From contig PUDQ02000084.1 of NCBI GenBank assembly GCA_002964805.2, positions 558,001-622,000 of the forward strand: a DNA stretch of 64,000 nucleotides, given 5' to 3'. The notes below the pieces were generated by a model that saw only the letters and a program-made list of their open reading frames with translations, made no database searches and had not been told where the DNA came from. Of this stretch, positions 49,501 through 61,286 are shown one piece after another. Both the position numbers and the translations under genes were made by a program. Each line of letters opens with the position of its first letter. The first letter of the stretch is position 1. The stretch comes from Trametes villosa (Eukaryota > Basidiomycota > Agaricomycetes > Polyporales > Polyporaceae).

Positions 49501-51480
49501 AACTACGTCGACGACGACCTCAACATCAAGGCCGCGGTGGACGACTCGACTGTCCGCTCGTACAAGCTCTCCGGCCTGTACGACCGCTACTTCGAGTACG
49601 CCGACTTGCTCGCGGCCCAGGGGTTGGTGAAGGAGGCCGTGGCGTTCCTCAAGCTGGTCCCCGCAGAGTACACTGGCTCGGCCGGCTCTCTGTACGACTT
49701 CACTGTCGGTAGGGATCGCTTGTTGAAGGCAGCTAGCGAGCCTCCCCTGCGGACGACGTCTCTCCCGGCTGCCCGTCCTGCTGTGCCTGCGAAGGCTGCC
49801 CCCATCGCATCCACCAGCGGTGCCTACGGGTACCCCCAGTATGGCGGCGTTGCTCCTCAGCAACAGCAGCAGCCGATCAGCCAGTCCACGACTGCGTCGT
49901 CCATTTACGAGCCTTACGCGCCTGCCGGTGGCCAGCTGGCGCAGTCACAGAGCTCGAACCCCTACGCGCCTCCCGCTCCCGCCGTACAGCCCCAGCAATA
50001 CCAGCCCCAGCAGCAGCAGCAATACCAGGCCGGTCCCGGCCCGTATAACCCGTACTCTCGTTCTCCCGCTCAGCCGCAGAACCCCCTTCCGCAGCAGCCG
50101 AGCGTTCTGCCGCCGCCCCCACAGCGTGGTGCGAACGCGACCCCGTCTGTGCCCCCGCAGGCGCCTCCGCAGGGACCGCCCAGGCGGGACAACGGCGGCG
50201 GCTGGAACGATGCTCCTGCGATTGCGCAACGGAGAACGCCCGCTTTGGGCAACGGTGGCGGCAAGGGGGTTATCACGTCTCCCTTCCCCAATGCGCCGTC
50301 ATCGCCATCGCCGTACGGGCAGCAGCCCCAGGCTGGCCTCCCTCCTCCCCCTCGTCCCGGCAGCGTGCAGCAACGTCCCCCTCCCCCTCAAGGCCACCAC
50401 GGACCTGCGCCTCCCGGCGCCGGCGGCCCTGGCCCCTACCCTCCTCATGCTCGCCCGCCATCTGGACCTCCCGGGCCTCCCCCGCAACAGCACATCGCCC
50501 CTCCGCCCCAGCGCGGCCTGTCTCAAGGCCCTCCCGGCCCCGGCCAGATTAGACCGCCCCCTCAAGGACCCTACGGCGCCCCGCAAGGCGGCCCCATCCC
50601 CGGTCAGACCCCGCCTCCTCCTCATGGACATGCGCCCTACCCGCCCCAGGGTGGCCCGGCGGGTCCCTCTGGCCCCTACGCTCGCGCGACGCCGCCTCCT
50701 GGGTTCGCGCGCGCAATGTCGCCTCCAGGCCCTCAGGCTGCCGGCCCGTACGCGCCGCCTCCTGGGGCTCAGCAGCAGTTCGCGCCCCCGCATGGCCAGC
50801 AGCAGCAGTTCGCTCCTCCGCCGAACGCTCAGCAGCAGCAGTTTGCGCCGCCACAGCCCGGCGCGCCCGGTGGTGCTCCGCCGCCGCCGGGTCCTCCGCG
50901 TGGACCTGCCCCCGGAGGGCCCGCCCCAGCCCCGCCTCGTGCGAAGGCTGGTCCGCCTCCGCCGAAGTACCGTGAGTGTAGTGCCGCAGCTTTCAATGGA
51001 TGTCCGGGCTGATCAACGCTTTGCAGCCCCTGGTGACCGGAGCCACATACCCGACCAGCTGCGTCCCGTATACCAGGTCATCTCAGGCCAGCTGGAACAG
51101 CTGAAGCAAGTCACTCCGGTGAGTACTTCGGTACATGTGTTTTACACGGTAGGAGACTGAGAAGCTCTATTCATAGCCGCAGCAAAAACGGCTCGTAGAC
51201 GATCTGGAACGTCGGATTAGCCCTCTCTTCGATGCATTGAACTGCGAGACCCTGTCGCAGCCTGTGTGCGAACAGCTGCAAATGCTCACACGAGGTACGC
51301 GGCCTCCATTCTCCACGCGCGCCGGTGTTCTAACTTTGGCTGCTCAACCTTTTAGCTATGGAAGCTCACGACCGGGACGCGGCAATGGCTATCCACATGG
51401 ATCTGCTGACGCGTGGCTCGCTCACGGACGACATCGGGCTCTGGATGTCGGGCGTGAAGCAGCTCATTGTGAGGCTGTGA
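46560..51480 (+). CDS. SEC31: SEC31, COPII outer-coat protein
   Basis: With SEC13 it builds the outer cage of COPII vesicles at ER exit sites. Ten exons give 1,478 residues in one frame: 46560-46780, 46836-46955, 47009-47120, 47171-47464, 47517-47603, 47655-47786, 47836-50971, 51027-51118, 51177-51294 and 51356-51480. The N-terminal beta-propeller shows WD-type blades: [68 protein letters not shown] and [12 protein letters not shown]. The alpha-solenoid follows ([20 protein letters not shown] and [20 protein letters not shown]). Then comes an ~400-residue Pro/Gln-rich region with [12 protein letters not shown] repeats, which in the family recruits SEC23/SAR1. The end is a helical domain ([37 protein letters not shown]). 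Longer than yeast Sec31 (1,273) mainly in the Pro-rich part. Confidence 0.97.
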
Positions 51481-52335
51481 GACGGCGGCGCATGCACGAG
51501 GACTATTTATGCCATTTGCCACGCCACAAAAGAGACGACAGTGATGAGTTTGGACGAGGATGGACGGGCAGTGGTATAGCAGCGTCGTCTCGGTTTGGAT
51601 GTCTGTCCGTAGATAACGTCGCTTTCCATGCAAGTACGATTCTTTCGGTGTCTTTTGCGCTGCGTGGCGTGCCCCTTGTTCTTTCATTATCGAGTGTCTG
51701 CTGACCTCGGGCGAAGTCTGCTAATCCTTGTGTCGGAAAACACATGCACTTATATCGCCCCCGTGAGTGTTCTCTTCTGTGCCTTCTGCCACACTCGTAT
51801 ACACTGAGAATCGTCCTTCCATCAGACACGATCTGCCCGTGGGGCCCCCCGCACTAAGCTGTCTCCCCCGCGCGCTGTGGCGGGGAAAGCTGGGGATGTG
51901 CGTTGCCACATCAGGCGGCACATCAATCTGCGGACTTGCAGGTCGTCCACGGGCTCATTTAGCGAGCTGCCCCCATGTGCTCGCCGCTGCTTCCTCTGAC
52001 ATTGCTCGCTGTTGGCGAGTCGGGGACGACCAATCCCGACGGCCGTGGGGTCACCCGCGCAGCGTCTCCGTTACGTCGCGGCAATCTGAGCGCTGCGGGC
52101 GGTGACGTGCCGCATGCCCGCTTCTGCCTGCACCCGTCCAGAAGAGCCTCGTTAGCGGCCGCGGTTGAACGGTGCGAGTCAGCTGAATGACGGTCGTCTC
52201 GGGGTTCGCTACTCACCTGCCCTCCATCTTAGCGGCATAGGCACGCAGGCCCGGCGAGTAGCCGTGTTCCCTGCAAGCCTTGTGCTCGCCCGAGCGCGTC
52301 CGCAAATAGCGGACCGTCGCGTGCACTGGTGCTAG
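51481..52335. other. Intergenic region
   Basis: SEC31 3' flank and upstream region of the lipase gene. No frame with splice structure or similarity is seen on either strand. Confidence 0.6.
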
Positions 52336-52342
52336 TATAAAA
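52336..52342 (+). promoter_or_regulatory. TATA box of the lipase gene
   Basis: TATAAAA lies 77-83 bases upstream of the ATG at 52419. Confidence 0.65.
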
Positions 52343-52418
52343 TGCGGCTGCGTGAGCCGGAGAAGAGCACCGTCGCCCACTGGTCACTGGTCAGAACCCC
52401 CGCGAAGACCTGCTAACG

Positions 52419-53633
52419 ATGTTGCGCTTCCTCTCCATCGCTTCTGCGGCGTGGGCTTCGCTGCTCGTCCTCCCCGCTGCAGCCCTCCCGGCGTCGCCCC
52501 TGGCGCGCAGCGCCGACGCTGTCACGCCGCTCTCCAGCACGGAGCTCGCGGGATATGCGCCGTTCACCCAATTCGCGAGAGCGGCGTACTGCGCCCCGAG
52601 CTCAATCAAGAACTGGGCCTGTGGTGGTGCGCTTTTGCGTCTGTTTACCCGGTTCTGTGCAATGATTTACCTTCGGGACTGCATACAGAGGCTTGCGACG
52701 CCATCCCCGGCTTCCAACCTGTCTTGATGGGTGGTGACAACACTGGCATCCAGTACTGTGCGCCCAGCTCTCTGCTCAGCCGTAGCCAACACCTAACCTT
52801 CGTTCAGATTTCGCCGGGTATTGGCCGGCTCAAAATGCTGTCGTTGTCGCGCACGAGGGAACGGACCCTACACAATTGTAAGTAACGGTCTAGAGCAATC
52901 TAGTACTGAAACTTACTTTGTGCGCCACCTGATAGCTTTGCGGACCTGACGGACGTCGACATCATCCAGAGGGCCCTGGACAGCACCCTGTTCCCAGGGG
53001 TACCCTCTGGTGTGCTCGTGCACGAAGGCTTCGCGGAGGAGCAGTCGAAGACAGCTGCAAGTCTTCTAGCAACGACGCGTAGCCTACTCGCGCAGCATGG
53101 CTCCTCGACTGTCATTACCGTAAGTCGGGCGAATATACTCACTGAGGCATGGCACTGACACGCAATACCGCTCAGATTGGGCACTCGCTCGGGGGCGCCG
53201 TAGCCCAGTTGGACGCCCTCTTCTTCACCCTGAACTTGCCGTCGAATATCCATGTCAAGGCAATGACCTTCGGTACGCCACGCGTGGGCAACCCCGCCTA
53301 CGCCGCATTCTTCGACTCCAAGGTATGTCTACGTCGGCCACGCAGCACCATTCCCTCCTGACGAGTGACTTTACGCAGGTGTCCGACTTCAAGCGCATCA
53401 ACCACGCCAGCGACCCAATCCCGATCGTGCCCGGGCGAGGGCTCGGCTTCCAGCACCCCCATGGCGAGGTCCACATTCTGTCGGACAACACGGCGGTGTC
53501 GTGCCCCGGAGACGACGACGCGACGGATTCGCAGTGCACGATCAAGACTGTGCCGAACATCTTTGTGGGCAATATCATCGACCACCTGGGGCCGTACGAG
53601 GGCATTTTTGTGGGCACTCTTTCCTGCAATTGA
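52419..53633 (+). CDS. Secreted class-3 lipase / feruloyl-esterase-like hydrolase
   Basis: Six exons (52419-52626, 52689-52757, 52808-52877, 52936-53119, 53176-53322, 53379-53633) give 310 residues. A signal peptide is clear: MLRFLSIASAAWASLLVLPA, with cleavage likely near residue 23. Class-3 alpha/beta-hydrolase features: AVVVAHEGTDP (oxyanion region), IGHSLGG with nucleophile Ser181, TFGTPRVGNPAYAAFF, Asp238 in HASDPIPIVP, and His258 in HPHGEVHI. Cysteines in YCAPSSIKNWACGEAC and CPGDDDATDSQC suggest disulfides. It probably hydrolyses acylglycerols or related esters outside the cell; the sequence cannot separate lipase from feruloyl esterase. A TATA box about 80 bases upstream suggests regulated expression. 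Complete, with no sign of decay. Confidence 0.95.
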
Positions 53634-54059
53634 AGTAGGCTGTAGTATGCCACATGCATGTATGCGCTTTGAGGCTCACTAGTACGAGGCCCGGTCGGGC
53701 GCGTCGTAATTTCTGCTAAAAATTTCATTGGTGTTCAAGAGGCCTTAGTTCGACAAATGCTTGCGTTCCTCAGTAGCATAGGAGAGACTCAAGGCGGCTG
53801 TTCGCGGGACGGGGTCGGAGGTTCTGTAACATGCCCGCTGTGTGGCGAGAAGGCGATCTGCAACTTACAGGTGAAGTTGCGAGAGCCTCTGCAGTCAGAA
53901 GCTTACCGGATACTTACGAAATAAGTAGACCTCATACGATGAGCGTTAGGGTATCGTCACAATATACGGGATAGTACACGGGACACAGTGGTAATAAGGT
54001 TACTATAACACAATAGCGGCCGCTCTGCCGCACTCCCCAGCTATACCCAGCACGAGTCC
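53634..54059. other. Intergenic region between convergent genes
   Basis: 3' flanks of the lipase (+) and the 7-TM gene (-). The part 53900-54010 is AT-richer. Nothing else is seen. Confidence 0.6.
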
Positions 54060-55391
54060 TCAGGCAGCATCACTAAACGTCATGCTCGACAGTGGACCCA
54101 AGTGCTCGGAGCGGTCGTCCTCCGTCTTGTGCTGCACGTACACATCGAGTGGCATGCTGAGACCGTCAGCCGCCGTGAGCGTGGTCGCGGTCGCGCCCAT
54201 GCTGCTCCGTCCGCGGGACCCCTTCGCGACGGCCCAGCTGATGGTCGCGGTGGGCTTCTGCGTGTAGTACGAGTCGTCGTGGCGCTGGTGGCCGACGCGC
54301 AGGATGACGATGGAGAAGATGATGCCGGTGAGCGGTACGGCCTGTCATACAACGAGATCCCGGTTAGCAAGTGTGGGTAGTACGAGGAATGGTGGAGGTG
54401 AGCGCACCATCTCGGACATGATCTCGAGCCCTTGCGAGCCAAAGTTGAGGGTCATAACGTAGGCGAAGAGGTAGGCAGCGTTGATGATCCCGCTCTCGAG
54501 TACGATGCGCACGATCGGGCTTAGCCTCGACTGGCCCGGCTCGGCCACGTTCTGCATCTGCCGGTCGACCGACCAGATGCGGTACGCTAGCGTGACTGGA
54601 GAGCCTCGTCAGTACCGCTCGATGTCAACGATACACAGTGGCGGAGGAGCACTCACGGGTAGCGACCGCGTTAGCCACCAGACTGAGGGCGAAAAACGCC
54701 TTGAGCCATTTCGCCTCGGAGAGGATGGTCTGGTTCGGGAGGTTGCTATAAGCCCACATCGTGTACGACCCGGCAACTGCGATGCCAATCAGCCTCGAAC
54801 CCTCGTACGTTGGTTCGTGCCGTCAGTGCTCACCTGCGCTAGTGATCGACAGCAAAATGGGGATGACGACCACCCAGATTTTCTTGCCCCAAACGACCCA
54901 GCACCGATAGTTCTGAACCGCATGGTGAAATGAGTATTCAAACCAACCCCGAACATAGCAAGCATCGCCCACACGTACCACGAATGAGTCTCCGACCAAT
55001 AGCACGGCAACGAGTAAGCTGTGCTTTGTCGTGAAGAGCGGCTGGGTGACATCCTGGAGGTACGCAATGCGCGCCGGCCGCGGGTCGTGGTGAATGAAGG
55101 CGACGAAGACGTTCGCGGTGTCGACTGCGAAGCGTGCGGTCGCGAGGATGATGAGCAGCACGCCCGCGAGGACCATCGGCCAGCTCAGCTGGGACCTGAA
55201 CCGCGCGCGCCGCTGCACGAGGTCGTACCCGCACACGCAGAATAGGCAAACGAAGACGCCTTCAGAGCGGATGCAGTCAGTGATTAGGTTAGAGATCGAC
55301 GGGATGGTGGAAGAGACCGACCGTATAGACCGCCCTCAGCGGCGAGCCCCGCGAGCTCTGCGGTGTCGATCTTCAGTCCGGGAGCCGACAT
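54060..55391 (-). CDS. Seven-transmembrane basidiomycete membrane protein
   Basis: Starts MSAPGLKIDTAELAGLAAEG; the first intron interrupts the first membrane span (VFVCLFCVCGYDL). Further spans: WPMVLAGVLLIILATARF, HSLLVAVLLVGDSF, IWVVVIPILLSIT, AGIAVAGSYTMWA, KAFFALSLVANAV, SGIINAAYLFAYVMTLNF and TGIIFSIVILRVG, so about seven in all. The segment NYRCWVVWGKKIWVV after the third span is typical of a large, uncharacterised basidiomycete 7-TM family often compared to receptors. The C-terminal ~65 residues are cytosolic and Ser/Thr/Asp-rich (SYYTQKPTATISWAV; HKTEDDRSEHLG). Expected length is about 310 residues over some six or seven exons. Ligand and role are unknown. A TATATA element lies about 105 bases upstream of the ATG. 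Confidence 0.85.
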
Positions 55392-56178
55392 TGTGGCAGG
55401 GTCTTGAGAGGGGCGGCGCAGGCGGGGTATAGCAGATCACTACCCGAATCCGAGGGCACTTGAGGTGAGCGCGGGCGTGCTTGGCGACCGCGGTGCCTAT
55501 ATACAGCGCAAGTGGGCGCGTTGACAGCATGATGTACAGCCGCCAATCGGCTGTTGGGAGTAGGCTTGGTCAATTACACAGGGCGCGCGCGGTGCAGGTG
55601 GGGTGGGGGCTTCGCCAGGAACTGGGTGGGCAATGTGTGGGAGGGACGGGCGTCCCGTGCACAGTCCATCAGCGCAGTCGAGCAGGTCGTATCGGCCTCA
55701 GCGGACGGGCGAAGCGCGTTGGGCCGATCTGTGTGAACGATCTCCATCTTTCGGGCATCCGGGACGCGTACGCACCGCTCCTCGAACAGGCACTCACTCG
55801 TCATCCAGTATGCATCTTTGGGGTAAGCCCGGAGGCTTCGGGATTGCCGGGTGGTTTCTCTGATACAGGGCTTGCGAAGCAGATGATGGCGGGCGTGGTA
55901 GCTCACACACTGAGCTTCTGTGGAAAGACGGAGATGACTCTGAGCGATGGCATCCAACGGGAACGGGTGCCAGAGCTCTTACCAGGTCGAGATACATTGC
56001 GCGCGGCGGGCTCCGCGGAAATCCCTCGTTGACATCTTCCGGAAGCTGTATGTTACAAAATCTCTCATGTTTGCCATTGTCTGGGCAATCTGGTGACTGG
56101 TCAACGTGGTATCGTACATACAATCGGGACAGCAGCCGTTCATCTGTTCTACCTCTCCTCAGCACGCACGATGGCGAT
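55392..56178. other. Intergenic region
   Basis: Promoter side of the 7-TM gene (TATATA at about 55496-55501) and 3' flank of the FAD oxidoreductase gene, both minus strand. No supported gene. Confidence 0.6.
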
Positions 56179-57926
56179 CTATTCCGCGAGGGGCTCAATC
56201 ACGAAGCCCTTGCTCCAAACCTTCTTCGGGTCGTACTTGGCCTTGATCTTGCGCAGGCGGGGGAGGTTATCCCCAAACACGTCCTCCGCCTTCTCCGTGC
56301 CCTGGCTGAGGTTCACGAACCAGCCGAGGTCGTGCCCGGACAGCGCCGCGTTCTTCTCGCGCACGTACTGCACGACGTCCGCCGTGAACGCGCGCGCAGC
56401 GTCGACGGACGCATCCGTCGTAGACCTGTCAAACGGATAGAGCGCAGATTGAGTTCACAGGCGATCTCGGCGGATGCGCGCCCGGCACCCGGGCGGCGGG
56501 CGCATCGGGGATCGCCCACGCAAGGTACTCACCTGCCCTGCACCGCCATCCAGTAGTGCGGCTCGCGCACCTTGAGCGCGGTCTCGGCGGCGCCCACCTC
56601 CGTGAGCTTCGCGGGGCTCGTGAGGTCCCAGAGCACGGCAGACCCGCGCACGTCCTCGCTTGTCTCCGTGAACGCGACCCACTTCTCCCAAACACCTTGA
56701 AGGAGCTCGGGGAAGAAGTCGGAGAAGAAGGTGCCGCGGATCGCGAGCTTCTTGGGGGCAGAGGCGAGCGAGGCGTCGGCGGCGTGCGAGACGGTGAGGA
56801 AGTCGGGCACGATCGCGATCTTCTCGAACGCGGGTTTCACCGCGCCCTCGCGGAAGGGCGCGAGCACCGTCTTCGAGCGCGCGCCGTCTGTATCGTGGAG
56901 GACGCTCGGTAGGAAGACGATGGACGGCTGCAACATATCGTCAGTAAGACGTCAGTGCTGCGGCGCCCGCGCATGCGAACCTTGAAATGCGGGGCCGGGC
57001 GGGAGAAGTTGAGCGTGAAACGTTCGGCAGGCGTTTGGGTGGATTTCCACTCCTGCGCGCAGATCAGTACATCATCGTTTAGCGTGTGCAGTAGGCTGTG
57101 TCAACCCACCTTGATGAGCTGAAGGACGTTGGCGAGCTCAGTCCCGGGATAGGCGATCACGCCAGACCCGAACGGACCGGCATACGGGTGTACTTTGAAG
57201 ACAAACTCGACGACGATTCCAAATTGGCCTCCACCGCCTGTACGAATAACGTCAGCGGGACGTTGAGAGAGATGTGCGGAGGACGGACGAACCGCGGATA
57301 GCCCAGAACAGGTCTGGCTCTTCGTCCTTGCTTGCCTTCACGATCCTGCCATCGGCGAGAACTACAGTGGCGCCGAGCAGGTTATCGATGGCGAGGCCAT
57401 GTTCGCCGCTCAGCGGGCCGTATCCGCCGCCAAGGGTGAACCCGCCGACGCCGACGAACCAGAGTGGCGAGCCCACAACGTCAACCTGCGCCTTTGAGGT
57501 AACCTCGTACACATCGCCCCAAAACGCGCCACCCTGGACGGAGATGGATTGCTTGTCCTCGGCAAGTGTGACCTTGTTGAGCTTGGCCAGGTCGATGACG
57601 ACGCCGCCATCGGAGCTCGCCCAGGTCGCGGAGTGCGCGCCGCCGCCCTTGACGGCGATCTCGAGTGGGGGCGTCTGCCCGGTCGCGTACGCGATCACGG
57701 GCGGGATGTCCTCGAACACAGCCGGTTGAACGACGAGCTTGGCGGGGAGGATCGAGAGGTCGGAGTTGCGGCGGAGCGCGGCGGTGTAGGCATCGCCGGA
57801 CTCGGGCGTCAGGATGGTGCCCTGGATCTTGCTCTGGAGGTCGGCCATGGTCGGTGCGCGCGCGGACTTGCGGGAGCGGCGGGAGGGGGAGGGTGATTTG
57901 GAGAACAGAGAGCGCAGGCGGCGCAT
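56179..57926 (-). CDS. FAD-linked oxidoreductase (PCMH/BBE-like)
   Basis: The p-cresol-methylhydroxylase-type FAD domain shows PPLEIAVKGGGAHSATW, with His98 as the expected 8-alpha-histidyl FAD link, then GGVVIDLAKLNKV, FVGVGGFTLGGGYGPLSGEH, LADGRIVKA and GGGGQFGIVVEF after the first intron. The C-terminal BBE-type end is NLPRLRKIKAKYDPKKVWSK. The usual second FAD-linking Cys (in a GxCP-type motif before the GG-GG stretch) is absent: the site reads SPLWFVGVGG. No signal peptide is seen; the first 26 residues are Arg/Ser-rich, and a second ATG at 57848 (MADLQSKI) may be the true start. Four or so exons, about 500 residues. Such enzymes oxidise alkaloids, sugars or aromatic alcohols using O2; substrate unknown. 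Confidence 0.92.
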
Positions 57927-59495
57927 GATAGCAGTTCTTCGGGGAGGGCGCGAACGCGAGTGGGGGCGAGGTCAGCCGGGCTAGACACGGCCACTTGGCG
58001 ACTCGGTGGTCTGAGGCTCTGAGCACGTCAACTGGGAACCTAGAACTGTGCGAGCGGGATCTAGAGGGTTTCTGATATCATCCGTGCTACGACGCAGCAC
58101 GAAGCCCCGGAGCCCGGCATGATGTGCACCTCATTGCGGAGGCGAGTCAGCAAGAACTGCAGATGGTGGTCAGCGCTGATGGAGAAGCAGCAACTTCTTC
58201 GTGCTTTCCCAAGCTGAAATGAAAAACCGGTGAGAGGTACGATGGCAAGCACTGCGTACAGGGCACAGCATAGGAATGACCGTTTGCGCGTAGGGGAACG
58301 GCCTGCAAATCTACGTATTTTCGGGCGAGTAGGGGTGGCTTGATAATTAAATAAGGGTGGAAAGCGGCCCTTCACCACATAGACAAACGCATCATAGCCT
58401 TTTCCCAGGTGACTAATGCTCCTTGTCACGAAGGGGAGAATTTGTAAAAATGACTGGACCAAGGCGGCCTCAAGTTCTGATAGTTTCCGGAGGATGAAAA
58501 TGGCATTCCTATGTGGTGAGGCATATAGGTACCGTAGTTCACATTCGTAGGAATAGACGTACTTTCATCTCGCTCGCCTCTACCAGTTTGCGGAATCGTA
58601 TAGCCAGACATATGCGTGTCAGCTTGGCTCGCCAGCTAGAACAGTCGGTCGTCCAGCGTGAAGGCGCCCTCTGCACGCACTGCACTCTTCGGGATCTTGG
58701 TGTCTATATGAGCGGTTCCGTGCGAAAGCAGCACGGGGGGAGGGGGGTTATATCTCGCATTATGGCCAGTTGGATCTGCAGAGACGAAATGTCATGACGG
58801 TTATAGGAGGAGTCGGAGGAAAGTACTTTTCAGGCGTCTATCATGGGCTTTACATTTAGGCGCGCGGCGTAGCACTCGCGAGTCCGAGCCGCTTTCTGAG
58901 TTTCTTGCTTCTGACGCGGTACCACCTACACCTCCTTCGTGTTACCGGACTTCACAGCACTCATTCACTGCGCTGGGTATACTCTCAATACTTGTACTGC
59001 TCGCAGGAATGGGCGCCCAGTCGATTTCGCAAATCGGCACGGCGCGCGGCAATACCCTGCTTCGCGAATTCCCCGCTGAACTTGAGGGCTACTCGCCGGT
59101 GTCATTGTACAGAAGTCATCCTGGTAAGAAATATATGCGTATGGAACCCATCGCTCGGCATTGTGCAACTATTCTGTTGGTTATGCTCTAACATCCCGAT
59201 GTCTTCGGCTCTCTGGGTTACAGGGTCATGCGGTCAATTCCTGTGTTTATATGGCATATATGGCACACTCAGGACTTCTAACGATAGATGAAACTGTCCA
59301 TCGGCTTCTGAGATGGAGTGCGAATCCGCGAATGTGCATCTTTGCGAACTGCCTCCCAGGCCGGGTGGTTCCCATTGGTGGCAGAACATCTGATGCCTCT
59401 CGGCGTCCAAGCTGACTGAGGCTTCCGACTCGGAGTGGGTAGCTATCGCTGATGATCTTCCAAGGGTATACTCGACAGGTGCATAACCGGTATTG
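57927..59495. other. Long intergenic region
   Basis: Between divergent FAD oxidoreductase (-) and aldo/keto reductase (+). About 1.6 kb with no supported gene. Only short frames without splice structure occur; AT-rich near 58330-58460. Confidence 0.55.
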
Positions 59496-59501
59496 TATAT
59501 A
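59496..59501 (+). promoter_or_regulatory. TATA box of the aldo/keto reductase gene
   Basis: TATATA lies 60-65 bases upstream of the ATG at 59561. Confidence 0.6.
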
Positions 59502-59560
59502 GGCAGCGGAGTGGACATGCAGTCCCTAGCTCCCGAAGCCCGTCCGCAACTATCTCAGCT

Positions 59561-60839
59561 ATGGCGTCCACACTGTCCATTGACTCTACCGTCGGTCTGT
59601 CCTCTGGTTAAAATCCTTTTCTCAGGTGCTTCTGCGATCTATTTCACATGTGCATCCGCAGGATATGCGCTTCCGCTTCTGGGACTCGGCGTGTACCAGA
59701 ACGATGATTGCAAGCCTGCCGTCTTGGCTGCGCTCAAGCACGGCTACCGGTATGCGACACGAGTGATCGTGTCAACATGCTCGCTCACAGACGGACACAC
59801 AGCCATATCGACTCCGCGCGCATGTACGGAAACGAGGCGCAGGTCGGCGAGGCCGTCCGCGAGAGCGGCATCCCCCGTGAGCAAGTCTTCATCAGTACGT
59901 TCTGTTACTCCTAATTCGACTATGCGCCGGCAGCTGACGGTTTCCGCAGCGACTAAGCTCACGAACGACGATCACGGGTATGACCAGGCCCTTGCCGCCG
60001 TGGATGAGTCGCTGAAGACTTTCGGCTTCGGTAAATAATGTGCTTCCAACGACGATAGTAGCAGGGCTGATACTTCAGCAGACTACATCGACTATGTGCT
60101 GATCCATAGCGCGATGTCCGACAAAGAGCGGCGTCTTGCGACGTGGCGCGCCCTCATCGAGGCCAAGAAGCAGGGCAAAGTCAAGGCCATCGGCGTCTCG
60201 AACTAGTGCGTCCGTCGTTCTCCCCTCCAGCTCCTCCGCTGATGCATCTCCGTAGCGGCGTGAAGCACCTCGAGGAGATCCGCGAGGCTGGTTTAGAGAC
60301 CCCTGCGATCAACCAGATCGAGGTGAGCTCCCGCTAGCCCCCGTTATGCCCCTGCAGGGCTCGACAACTGACTGCTCTTTCTCTTGTAGCTTCAGCCCCT
60401 ATGCCAGCAGAAGGAGATCGTCGACTACGCGAAGAAGCACAATATTGTCATCGAGGCCTACGCACCTATCATGCGCGGCCAGTGGGACCTCCCTGCTATT
60501 ACCGACGCAGCTAAGAAGGTTCGCTTGTTACTCCCTGATCATTCATTGGCTCGTAATCTGACCTGGAATCCCAGTACAACAAAACGCCTGCCCAGATCTT
60601 GGTGCGCTGGTCGCTGCAGCGCGGGTGCGTACGCTTGCGACTCGTGCTCAAGATCCTCGCTAAACTGGCTATATTCACTCAGGTTTGCTCCACTGCCCAA
60701 GTCTGCAAACCCGGAGCGTGTCGTCTCGAACGCGGACGTTTTCGATTTCGAGCTCGCCGCCGAGGATGTGGCACTTATCGACGCGCTTGACCGCGGCAAG
60801 GCGGGCGAAATCACCTGGAACCCCGTCGACGTCGATTAG
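59561..60839 (+). CDS. Aldo/keto reductase
   Basis: NAD(P)H-dependent carbonyl reductase of the AKR fold. First exon [16 protein letters not shown] joins [14 protein letters not shown]. The catalytic tetrad is visible: Asp48 and Tyr53 in [11 protein letters not shown], Lys78 in TTKLTND, and His in [10 protein letters not shown]. Further family blocks: [85 protein letters not shown] and the end WNPVDVD. About ten exons with introns of roughly 50-65 nt; about 285 residues. The start at 59561 gives the normal short N-terminus. The cofactor-binding PKS-N-R stretch (KSANPERV) suggests NADPH preference. Cytosolic; physiological substrate unknown. It is divergent from the FAD oxidoreductase gene about 1.6 kb away. 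Confidence 0.93.
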
Positions 60840-61286
60840 GCACGAGTAGCTCTGAACCCCCACATACCCTCCTGACGGACTAGTAAGAATCGGGATATGA
60901 GCGCATGTACGATAGCTATTGTGATTATGCACGAACCTCGGTGACACCTTCGGCGACGAGTGCGAGTTGAGACGGCGCCGCCCGTGCACTGGATATTCTC
61001 ACGGCCCTCTATTTCACTCCACGATGTTCACGCAGCTCCGGTGCAGGTTTGTGCGGCAATCCCCTCCTGCAGGGCCCCGCTTCTTCGCGAACTTCTGATG
61101 ATACTCGTGGACGCAATGTGCTGAAATTGTACCGGTGTGCATCGGAAGGGAGCGTGCTAACGGTGAGCGCGCAGCGCCGGCCAAGACCACGGTGTGCGCA
61201 GGCGTGAGAGGCATATACATGCATTTGAGCATCGGAGCACGCCTCCGACATTAGCCTGCGTTTGTCTGCCTGGATCGCCAGACGCC
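60840..61286. other. Intergenic region
   Basis: Aldo/keto reductase 3' flank and NCS1 permease upstream region. No gene is seen. Confidence 0.6.

Noticed and set aside
48595..49863. Minus-strand frame (422 codons)
   Set aside because: Antisense to the SEC31 solenoid exon, whose family match is certain.
49820..51160. Plus-strand frame (446 codons) in another phase
   Set aside because: Shifted reading of the Pro/Gln-rich SEC31 region; it gives only Arg/Leu/Pro low complexity.
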